A DNA stretch of 25,262 nucleotides, from assembly GCA_964568735.1 (NCBI GenBank), contig CAZMRF010000072.1, positions 1-25,262 of the forward strand, written 5' to 3'. The first letter of the stretch is position 1; each line of letters begins with the position of its first letter. This document shows, piece by piece, positions 12,304-18,269 of this stretch. This DNA is from CAZMRF01 sp964568735 (GTDB lineage Bacteria > Acidobacteriota > Polarisedimenticolia > JACPZX01). Both the position numbers and the translations under genes were made by a program. The notes beneath the pieces are model-generated. The model made no database searches and was not told where the DNA came from. It worked only from the letters and a program-made list of their open reading frames with translations.

Positions 12304-12332
12304 TTGATCTAATCGCCGTCCCGTCCCAGAAT
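12304..12332 (+). promoter_or_regulatory. Candidate promoter of the first outer-membrane protein gene
   Basis: TTGATC (12304-12309) and CAGAAT (12327-12332), each 4/6 to consensus, are separated by 17 bases and lie about 80 bases upstream of the start codon. It is the best pairing I find between polA and this gene. Confidence 0.35.
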
Positions 12333-12415
12333 CGTGCGCTCACGCCCGGCCTGGGCACCCGGTGCTTTCATGCTCGCAAGCTCGATACCCGCCCCTCTCA
12401 CTCGGAGACAGCAGA

Positions 12416-13012
12416 ATGCAGAAGACCTTGAAGTTGCTCGTGATTTCCCTCGCGGTCGTCCTGGCGGTGACACCCGCCCTGGCGAGCGGGAATGCCAATT
12501 TCGTGATTGGCCAGAGGTCCATCGACACCGGGCAAGATGATCTCGACGACGTCGAAGATCAGCCGGCCTTCGGCGTGAACGTGGATTTCAATACCGGCGA
12601 CCTGCCCTTCAGCTGGGTCATCGGACTCCATGCCTCGACCAAGGACGACACTGTCAACCTCGGCGGCGGAGCCTCGGGCGACGTAACGGCTAGTCTGACC
12701 GAGCTGAGCTTCGGTCTCGGCTGGATGTGGGGGAAAGAGAAGATGCACCCCTACGTCGGCGGAGGCCTGACATATGTCCAGGCGTCGGTCGAGCTGGATA
12801 TTTCGGGGCCAGGCAGCAGTTTCAGCTTCGACGAGGACGACCAGTCCCCCGCCCTCTACGTTGACGGTGGCATCTACTGGCGGCTCGGATCCGCCTTCAA
12901 TCTCGGCGTCGGAGCCCGCATTGTCGAGGGCACCGACTTCGAGGTCAACGGTGATAGCTTCGACGCCGACTACATGCAGGGCCACGTCGTTCTCGGCTGG
13001 GGCTGGGACTGA
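12416..13012 (+). CDS. Small outer-membrane beta-barrel family protein, copy 1
   Basis: 198 residues. The signal peptide is MQKTLKLLVISLAVVLAVTPALA, followed by the family motif SGNANFVIGQRSID. The mature part alternates short amphipathic strands and acidic loops, with GLHAS, ELSFGLGWMWG, HPYVGGGLTYV, GGIYWRLGSAFNLGVGARI and a terminal VVLGWGWD. This pattern fits an 8-strand porin-fold or OmpW/opacity-like barrel. It is one of three paralogues in the cluster, each with the same opening and the YWRLGS(A/S) strand. ATG 12416 is preceded by GGAG at 8 bases. The specific ligand or function is not evident. Confidence 0.8.
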   Translation: MQKTLKLLVISLAVVLAVTPALASGNANFVIGQRSIDTGQDDLDDVEDQPAFGVNVDFNTGDLPFSWVIGLHASTKDDTVNLGGGASGDVTASLTELSFGLGWMWGKEKMHPYVGGGLTYVQASVELDISGPGSSFSFDEDDQSPALYVDGGIYWRLGSAFNLGVGARIVEGTDFEVNGDSFDADYMQGHVVLGWGWD

Positions 13013-13023
13013 GCTCCAAACAG

Positions 13024-13070
13024 TGACGCCTCCTGCGGGCGGCGAATAATCCCCGCATGGAGAGGCGTCA
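13024..13070 (+). repeat. Two-part hairpin downstream of OMP copy 1
   Basis: An outer arm TGACGCCTC (13024-13032) pairs with GAGGCGTCA (13062-13070), and an inner arm TGCGGG pairs with CCCGCA (13034-13039 with 13052-13057). It begins 11 bases past the stop of copy 1 and is followed by a second, perfect hairpin. Together they may end or stabilise the copy 1 transcript. Confidence 0.55.
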
Positions 13071-13085
13071 TCGCGTGAACTTCCC

Positions 13086-13117
13086 GGGAGGGCGGAGTCC
13101 TGGAACTCCGCCCTCCC
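13086..13117 (+). terminator. Perfect 13-bp hairpin, terminator-like
   Basis: GGGAGGGCGGAGT (13086-13098) and ACTCCGCCCTCCC (13105-13117) are exact inverted repeats around a 6-base loop. The stem is very stable but lacks a T-run. Placed 73 bases after OMP copy 1, it probably separates that gene from the copy 2/3 operon. Confidence 0.55.
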
Positions 13118-13268
13118 CACTCGCGAACCCCGTCACGACGCCGCGGTGAATCCTGCGCTCCCCGTGCCTGCACAGCCTCGTCCACGCGAGTCCGGCCCGG
13201 CCGATCTTCTCCGAGGGGGCCCCCCTTTCTTCGTCTCGTCGAGACGCGAGAGCATCGAGCGCCGCCTG

Positions 13269-13319
13269 AAAGCGGATTACTTCGAGGCCGGACTGATAGT
13301 AGGCTTGCACCGGCAGTGA
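13269..13319 (+). pseudogene. Relic of a fourth outer-membrane protein paralogue (C-terminal end)
   Basis: In frame with the stop TGA at 13317, the sequence reads KADYFEAGLIVGLHRQ, closely matching the C-terminus of copy 2 (SADYYQAALIVGWTWE), and the DNA is similar too. Further upstream (about 13158-13268) the resemblance to the family fades and no start or signal peptide remains. It is most simply a decayed paralogue remnant left by deletion. The match is short, so chance similarity is not excluded. Confidence 0.5.
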
Positions 13320-13346
13320 TGAGATCCGTTTCTGGAGGAGATCTCG

Positions 13347-13958
13347 ATGCGTCCTGATCGCGCTCACGTGATCCCGTTGAGCTTGCTGAGCTTGTTGAGC
13401 TTGTTGATCCTCGCCTGTGCCACCCTTCCGGCCCTCGCCGGAGGAAACGCGAACTTCGCGCTCGGCGGACGGATCATGGACGAGCAGGACTGGGAGCCGG
13501 TGGACACGCCGCCCACGCTGGGCCTCGCCGTGGATCTCGCTCTCTTCGGCTGGCCCGTCAACGTCGCCTTCGGCCTCCACGCCTCGGGCGCGGACGACGA
13601 TCTCGTCGTGCAACCCAAGGACCAGAACGTGAACGTCACCGGCGACATCGCCGAGCTGTCGGTCGGGGTCGTGAAGATCTGGACGCGGGACGGCGTCCTG
13701 CATCCCTTCCTTGGAGGCGGGCTCTCTGCGTTGCGCGCCGAGAAGAAGGCGAAGTTCCCCGGAAGCCCCGAGCGCTCGGAGGACGACACCTCCGGGGCCC
13801 TCTACGCCGAGGGAGGCGTCTACTGGCGGCTGGGCAGCTCGGTGAACCTCGGGCTGCACGGGCGCGCCGTCGCCGGCACGGATCTCCAGCTCGGAGAAGA
13901 GAAGTTCAGCGCCGACTACTACCAGGCCGCACTCATCGTCGGCTGGACGTGGGAATGA
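13347..13958 (+). CDS. Small outer-membrane beta-barrel family protein, copy 2
   Basis: 203 residues. The signal peptide includes a leucine-rich run (LSLLSLLSLLILACATLPALA) with three near-identical TTGAGC repeats in the DNA. It contains a cysteine (ILAC), so lipoprotein processing is a faint alternative. The mature protein opens GGNANFALGGRIMD and shows the same barrel strands as the neighbours (AFGLHASG, ELSVGVVKIW, HPFLGGGLSALRA, GGVYWRLGSSVNLGLHGRA, ALIVGWTWE). ATG 13347 follows GGAGGAG at 8 bases. Copy 3 starts 17 bases after its stop, so the two are surely cotranscribed. Function unknown. Confidence 0.8.
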   Translation: MRPDRAHVIPLSLLSLLSLLILACATLPALAGGNANFALGGRIMDEQDWEPVDTPPTLGLAVDLALFGWPVNVAFGLHASGADDDLVVQPKDQNVNVTGDIAELSVGVVKIWTRDGVLHPFLGGGLSALRAEKKAKFPGSPERSEDDTSGALYAEGGVYWRLGSSVNLGLHGRAVAGTDLQLGEEKFSADYYQAALIVGWTWE

Positions 13959-13975
13959 ACCTCAAGGAGTGCCCC

Positions 13976-14575
13976 ATGCACAGGCTGCCGAAGGCCGCGG
14001 CCATCTTCCTCGTGGCTGCGCTCGTGACGACTCCCGCCCTGGCGGGCGGGAACGCGAACTTCTTCGTCGGACAGCGCACGCTCGACCAAGATGACATCGA
14101 AGGGCTCGAGCTGAAGGCCCTGGACGATCAGACCCCCTTCGGGGTCTCGGTGGACTGGAGCGTCGGCGACTGGCCGATCCACCTCGTGGCCGGCCTCTAC
14201 CTCTCCTCGCGCGACGAGACCGAAGACTTCGGCCCCCTGACCATCGACGAGAAGGTGAGCTTCATGGAGTTGAGCTTCGGAGTCAACAAGACCTGGGCTG
14301 TCTCGGGCAACGTCCGGCCCTTCATCGGCGGGGGCCTTGTCCGCATGGAAGGGAAGCTGGAGCTGGATGCCACCGGGGTGGGAAGCCTGGACGAGGATGA
14401 CGACGTCATCGCGGTCTATGGAGAGGGAGGCCTCTACTGGCGGCTCGGCTCCGCTTTCAACCTGGGCGGGGCGGTGCGCCTGGTCAAGGCGGCTGACATG
14501 GAAATCCAGGGGTCGGACTTCGACGGCGACTACATCCAGTACGGCCTTCTGATCGGCTGGGGCTGGGGGGACTGA
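13976..14575 (+). CDS. Small outer-membrane beta-barrel family protein, copy 3
   Basis: 199 residues. The signal peptide is MHRLPKAAAIFLVAALVTTPALA, then GGNANFFVGQRTLDQDD and strands ending in GGLYWRLGSAFNLGGAVRL and YGLLIGWGWGD. It is closer to copy 1 than copy 2 in the GQR opening, the acidic loop and the GSAFNLG strand. The start ATG 13976 has AAGGAG 7 bases upstream. It is the second gene of the copy 2/3 operon, ending 53 bases before the convergent ammonia-lyase gene. Confidence 0.8.
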   Translation: MHRLPKAAAIFLVAALVTTPALAGGNANFFVGQRTLDQDDIEGLELKALDDQTPFGVSVDWSVGDWPIHLVAGLYLSSRDETEDFGPLTIDEKVSFMELSFGVNKTWAVSGNVRPFIGGGLVRMEGKLELDATGVGSLDEDDDVIAVYGEGGLYWRLGSAFNLGGAVRLVKAADMEIQGSDFDGDYIQYGLLIGWGWGD

Positions 14576-14597
14576 CGCAGCGACCTGGATTCGGGAA

Positions 14598-14626
14598 CCG
14601 TTGCTAGATCGAGCGATCGAGAACGG
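14598..14626. terminator. Bidirectional hairpin between convergent OMP copy 3 and hutH
   Basis: Arms 14598-14611 and 14614-14626 pair at 12 positions with one bulge and one mismatch (CCGTT...AACGG outside, GATCG...CGATC inside). It sits between the stop of OMP copy 3 and the stop of hutH, and can serve both directions. Confidence 0.55.
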
Positions 14627-14627
14627 A

Positions 14628-16334
14628 TCAGGATCGCGGGTCCTCTTCCAGGAGGCAGGAGGCCGTGAGCCTTCCGTCGAGGACACCGCTTCTGAGCCGC
14701 TCGATGTCGGGAGCTGGGGAGCGATCCGAGAGGTAGGGCTTCACGCCCAGCGCTTTGATCTCCTCCAGGGCGGCACGCGTTCCCTGTCCCGGCTTGAAGC
14801 TCTCCCCGGCGGCGCGGAGCTGCTTTTCCCTGAGATGGAGCGCCTGGAAGGCGCAGAGGATTTCCACGGCCACGATCGTCGCCGCGTTGCCGGCGATCTC
14901 CCGGGCCTGCCTCGCGCCGTGCGTCCCCATGCTGACGTGATCCTCGAAGCCGTTCCCGGTGGGGATGCTGTCCACGCTGGCGGGGTGTGCCAGGACGCGG
15001 TTCTCGGCCACGAGGCCTGCGGCCAGGTACTGGGTGACCATCAGCCCCGAGTTCAGGCCACGCCCCTCGATGAGGAAATCGGGAAGCCCCCGGTTGAATC
15101 TCGAGTCCAGGAGCAGGGCCGTCCTGCGCTCGCTGATCGAGCCCGCCTCGCAGGCCGCGATCTTGAGGAAGTCCGCGGCCATGGCCACGGGCGCTCCGTG
15201 GAAGTTGCCTCCCGAGAAGGACTTGTTCTCCCGCGCCGCGCCGACCAGGATGAGAGGATTGTCGTTGACGGAGTTGAACTCGCGCTCGACCGCCCCGCGC
15301 ACCCACTCCATCGCGTCCAGGCACGCCCCCATCACTTGAGGACTGGTCCGGATCGAGTAGGGATCGTGGACCCCCTCCTTGGGGTAAGGCTTCACTTCGT
15401 TCCCCGCGGCGCGCCGCTCGAGGTATTCGAGGTAGCCCGCGCGATCGGCGGCCTCGTCGAAGATGAGGCGGCTTCCCGCGCACAGCTCCCGCATCGTGGC
15501 GGCCACCTGCACCTGGCCGGGGAAGCCGCGAGCGGCGTTCAGGGCCTCGTCGAGGAAATCAGGGTTGCCCCGGATCGCCTCGAGCGTCATCGCGGCGGCC
15601 ACGGTGGCGGCCGAGGCCACGCGGAGAGCTTCGGAGAGGGCCAGCGCCGTCACCGCGGTGACGAACTGCGTGCCGTTGTTGAGGGCGAGCGCCTCCTTCT
15701 CAAGGAGAACGAGGGTCGGAATGCCGGCCCGGCGCATGGCCTCGGCTCCCGCGAGCACTTCGGTGGATCCGGCAAACCTGGCCCGGCCGCTCTCCACGGC
15801 CTCGCCCGCTACGTCCCCCGCATCGGGATCCCTGCTCAGGACGAGCGCCATGTGGGAGAGCGGAGCCAGGTCGCCGCTTCCGCCGACCGAGCCATAGACC
15901 GGCACGACGGGCGTGACGCCGAGGTTGAGCATATCCAGCAGAGTCCGCACGATCTCCGCTCGGCAGCCCGAGTAGCCCCGGGCGAGCGCGTTCGCGCGAA
16001 GGAGCATGGCTCCCCGCACGGCGTCCCTGGGGAACTCCGGGCCCACGCCCACTGCATGGCTCGTCAGAAGATTGCGCGAGAGCTTCAGGAGATCGTCGCG
16101 CGAGATGGCGACCTCCCGGTTGATGCCGAAACCCGTATTGCAGCCGTAGATGGGGACGCGGAGAGTGCCGGGGCCGGTGCGGGCGGCCTGCTCCACCCAG
16201 GCCCGGCTGGCCTTCATGCGCTCCTCCGCAGCCGGATCGAGGACGACGTTCACTCCGGGAGCACCGGCAACGGCAAGGAACTGCGCCAGCGTCAGCCCCT
16301 CGCCGCGGATCGTGAGCGGGGTGGGAGGCGTCAC
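14628..16334 (-). CDS. hutH: Histidine ammonia-lyase (aromatic amino acid lyase family) with GSG in place of ASG
   Basis: A 568-residue member of the MIO-cofactor lyase family that deaminates L-histidine to urocanate and ammonia. Family residues are present: Tyr in YGCNTGFG (Y63), VNDNPLI (about 355-361), FSGGNFHG, HPASVDS and EDHVSM. The histidine-type selectivity pair SH occurs in LLTSHAVGVG (92-93), and E491 in VAVEILCAFQALHLRE matches the HAL glutamate. The cofactor tripeptide, normally Ala-Ser-Gly in GSVGASGDLAPL, is Gly152-Ser153-Gly154 here (codons GGA AGC GGC). The central Ser is kept, so cyclisation may still occur. It is longer than the usual ~510 residues. GTG 16334 overlaps the hisS stop (GTGA) and is preceded by GGAGAGG. 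No hutU/hutI genes are in view. Confidence 0.88.
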   Translation of the reverse strand: MTPPTPLTIRGEGLTLAQFLAVAGAPGVNVVLDPAAEERMKASRAWVEQAARTGPGTLRVPIYGCNTGFGINREVAISRDDLLKLSRNLLTSHAVGVGPEFPRDAVRGAMLLRANALARGYSGCRAEIVRTLLDMLNLGVTPVVPVYGSVGGSGDLAPLSHMALVLSRDPDAGDVAGEAVESGRARFAGSTEVLAGAEAMRRAGIPTLVLLEKEALALNNGTQFVTAVTALALSEALRVASAATVAAAMTLEAIRGNPDFLDEALNAARGFPGQVQVAATMRELCAGSRLIFDEAADRAGYLEYLERRAAGNEVKPYPKEGVHDPYSIRTSPQVMGACLDAMEWVRGAVEREFNSVNDNPLILVGAARENKSFSGGNFHGAPVAMAADFLKIAACEAGSISERRTALLLDSRFNRGLPDFLIEGRGLNSGLMVTQYLAAGLVAENRVLAHPASVDSIPTGNGFEDHVSMGTHGARQAREIAGNAATIVAVEILCAFQALHLREKQLRAAGESFKPGQGTRAALEEIKALGVKPYLSDRSPAPDIERLRSGVLDGRLTASCLLEEDPRS

Positions 16335-17788
16335 GGCCTCTCCAGCAGCGAGCGGATCACCTTGACCATCTCCGAGCGCGGCACGGTCTGCTGTCCGAAT
16401 CGCTGCCGGACCCACTCGTCGCGCGTGCCGGCCTCGGTGTCACGCTTCTTGCCCTCGCGCAGGTCCTTGATGGAGACGTTGCCCGCGCCCAGCTCGTCCG
16501 GGCCGGCGATGACGACGACAGGAATTCCCACCCTGTCCGCATAGGCGAACTGCTTCTTGAGGCCCTTCCCCTCCCCGACGTAGATCTCGGCCGGGATCCC
16601 GGCCTCGCGAAGCTCCCTCGTGATGGCCAGGTAGTCGGGGATCCTCTGCAAGTCCATGACGGTGGTCAGCACGCTCGCCGTCGCCCACCTGTCGCCCGAG
16701 GCCCCGCCGAGCTTCTCGAGCGCGGCCAGGAGCCGATCGACGCCGATGGAGGCGCCGGTGGCGGGGACCTTCACTCCCAGGAACCGCTCCACGAGCCCGT
16801 CATACCTTCCCCCGCCGAAGATCGCGCCGATCTCGGGAAGCTCCGTCAGGATGGCCTCGAAGATGGGGCCGGTGTAGTAGTCGAGCCCGCGGGCGATGCC
16901 CAGATCCACCGCGACCCGCGTTTCATCGATCCCACAGGCGCTCAGGTAGCGATCCATCTCGCGCAGCTCCGCCAGCCCCTCCGCGGCCCCCTCGACGCCC
17001 CCGAAGAGATCCTCCACGGCGTCGAGAAGCCGTCCCCGCGGGATCGCGGCGATGGGAGAGGGCTCGATCTTGCGCGGCAGGCCCAGGAACCGCGTGATGG
17101 ACTCGATGGGCGCATCGGCGAGCCCGAGCCCCCGGATGCGATCCCCGCTGGCGTCCACGCGCCCCGGTCCGAGCTCCTGGGCCACGGCATCGATCCCCTG
17201 CTTGTCGAGCTTGTCGAGGACTCTCAAGGCAGCCATGCGCTTCTCGGCGGGCACGCCGGCCCAGGCCATCAGGCTGTTGAGGACCCTCCGGGACGAGAAG
17301 CGGATCCTGAATCCGACCTCCAGGTTTCGAAGCGCCTCGTCCATGGCCATGAGGATCTCGGCGTCCGCCAGAGGCGAGGAGGCGCCGACGGTGTCGATGT
17401 CGAACTGGATGAACTCGCGGTAGCGCCCGGGATCCGGCTTGTCGGCCCGCCACACCGGAGCGATCTGGTAGCGGCGCAGAGGCCTCGGGAGGTCGGGATT
17501 CTCGGCGACGAATCGGGCCAGGGGCACCGTCAGGTCGTAGCGGAGCGCAATCTCGTCGCCCTCCGGAGAGGTCATCCTGAAGAGCTTCTTCGTGCCCTCC
17601 TCCCCCAGCCCCACCAGCGCGTCGAGGTATTCCACGGCCGGCGTGTCCAGGGGAGCGAAGCCATAGCTCTCGAAGACGCGGCGAAAGGTCTCGATCATCC
17701 TCCGCCGGGCGAGGATCTGCTGGGGAAGGATGTCGCGGAAGCCCTTGACCTTCCGGGCCTCCACGTTCATGGAGGATGGCTCAGCCAT
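16331..17788 (-). CDS. hisS: Histidyl-tRNA synthetase, divergent LRYDLT type
   Basis: This 485-residue class II synthetase charges tRNA-His. It begins with KVKGFRDILP. It then has LRYDLTVPLARFVAENP (82-98) and motif 2 RYQIAPVWRADKPDPGRYRE (106-125), instead of the common bacterial LRPEGTA and GPMFRHERPQ-type sequences. The form is that of eukaryotic and certain alphaproteobacterial enzymes. The histidine-A signature is ARGLDYYTG (299-307), motif 3 is GASIGVDRLLAAL, and an HGTP anticodon-binding domain (about 375-485) ends the protein. ATG 17788 lies only 17 bases after the tRNA 3' end, without a clear ribosome binding site; ATG 17770 is an alternative. Longer reading would run through the tRNA and is rejected. 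Its stop overlaps hutH. Confidence 0.93.
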   Translation of the reverse strand: MAEPSSMNVEARKVKGFRDILPQQILARRRMIETFRRVFESYGFAPLDTPAVEYLDALVGLGEEGTKKLFRMTSPEGDEIALRYDLTVPLARFVAENPDLPRPLRRYQIAPVWRADKPDPGRYREFIQFDIDTVGASSPLADAEILMAMDEALRNLEVGFRIRFSSRRVLNSLMAWAGVPAEKRMAALRVLDKLDKQGIDAVAQELGPGRVDASGDRIRGLGLADAPIESITRFLGLPRKIEPSPIAAIPRGRLLDAVEDLFGGVEGAAEGLAELREMDRYLSACGIDETRVAVDLGIARGLDYYTGPIFEAILTELPEIGAIFGGGRYDGLVERFLGVKVPATGASIGVDRLLAALEKLGGASGDRWATASVLTTVMDLQRIPDYLAITRELREAGIPAEIYVGEGKGLKKQFAYADRVGIPVVVIAGPDELGAGNVSIKDLREGKKRDTEAGTRDEWVRQRFGQQTVPRSEMVKVIRSLLERP

Positions 17789-17805
17789 GGTGTGAGTGTC
17801 GGAGC

Positions 17806-17880
17806 TGGTACTGGGGGAGGGACTTGAACCCTCGGCCCCCTGATCCACAGTCAGGTGCTCTACCACTGAGCTACCCCAGC
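17806..17880 (-). tRNA. tRNA-His (anticodon GTG), A73, no encoded G-1
   Basis: A complete cloverleaf: acceptor GCTGGGG with CCCCAGT (a G1:U72 wobble), D arm GCTC-AGTGGTA-GAGC, anticodon arm CCTGA-CTGTGGA-TCAGG with GTG at 34-36, T arm GAGGG-TTCAAGT-CCCTC, then A73 and an encoded CCA. Most bacterial tRNA-His genes encode an extra G-1 paired with C73. Here position -1 is T and 73 is A. The promoter lies just upstream and hisS follows after 17 bases, so the tRNA is probably cut from a tRNA-hisS-hutH transcript. Confidence 0.95.
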
Positions 17881-17936
17881 ACCGCGCAGGCCTTGCTCGG
17901 AAAGGCCGATTCGGGGTTTCTGCTCCGGAACGAGCC

Positions 17937-17965
17937 ACCGTAACAGAGGCCCGGAGGGGGGTCAA
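17937..17965 (-). promoter_or_regulatory. Promoter of the tRNA-His / hisS / hutH unit
   Basis: On the minus strand TTGACC (17960-17965) and TACGGT (17937-17942) are separated by exactly 17 bases. The start point would be near 17930, about 50 bases before the tRNA. I see no other promoter between the tRNA and hisS. Confidence 0.55.
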
Positions 17966-18010
17966 GAATCACCTCGCAGGCCGGGAAAGGCTCGCACGAC
18001 GGCTCGGACC

Positions 18011-18160
18011 CCTGCCCAGGCAGGCTCCGCGGGCCGTCGCGCTTCTGCCAGGGCCGCGTCGTCCCTTTGACGGGTGTCCGGCCCCGGGCGCTCCCGGGAC
18101 CCTCAGGTCCCGCGGACCTGGCCCAGCGGCCAGGAAAAACAGGCCGGGCTCTTGGCCCGG
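18011..18160. other. Hairpin-dense intergenic stretch between divergent tRNA-His and response-regulator genes
   Basis: Five short GC-rich stem-loops occur in a row: 18011-18024 (CCTGC/GCAGG), 18083-18098 (CCCGGG/CCCGGG), 18104-18120 (CAGGTCC/GGACCTG), 18118-18133 (CTGGCC/GGCCAG) and 18144-18160 (CCGGGC/GCCCGG). The fourth ends in GGAAAAAC. No coding frame here is convincing. The whole gene-free region runs from 17966 to 18269. It could be a structured leader or small RNA, or merely GC-rich background. Confidence 0.35.
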
Positions 18161-18219
18161 GAGCGGCCGGGTGTCAGAATGGCCCCTCCCGTGCACGTGG
18201 CGTCCGTCGATCGGATTCC

Positions 18220-18225
18220 TATATT
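18220..18225 (+). promoter_or_regulatory. Possible -10 element for the HD-GYP regulator
   Basis: TATATT is a 5/6 match to the -10 consensus, 44 bases before the start codon, in an otherwise GC-rich region. No -35 partner at 16-18 bases is recognisable, so this is tentative. Confidence 0.25.
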
Positions 18226-18269
18226 GCTCCCATCGGAACCGAGTCGGGTCGGGTTAGCTGAGGGACAGC

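Noticed and set aside
13086..13117. Perfect inverted repeat as a transposon end
   Set aside because: No transposase gene, partner end or target duplication nearby; position after a stop codon fits a transcript end better.
14601..16544. Open frame antisense to hutH and the hisS end
   Set aside because: Shadow of the lyase gene; composition is that of an antisense frame.
17789..17965. N-terminal extension of HisRS reading through the tRNA
   Set aside because: It would translate the tRNA-His gene and the promoter; the homology to HisRS begins at KVKGFRDILP.
17969..18196. 75-codon minus-strand open frame in the intergenic region
   Set aside because: Pro/Gly/Arg-rich, no ribosome binding site, overlaps the hairpin cluster and lies upstream of the tRNA promoter.
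18198..18228. Sigma-54 promoter before the HD-GYP gene (TGGC ... TTGCT)
   Set aside because: The two elements are far more than the required distance apart.
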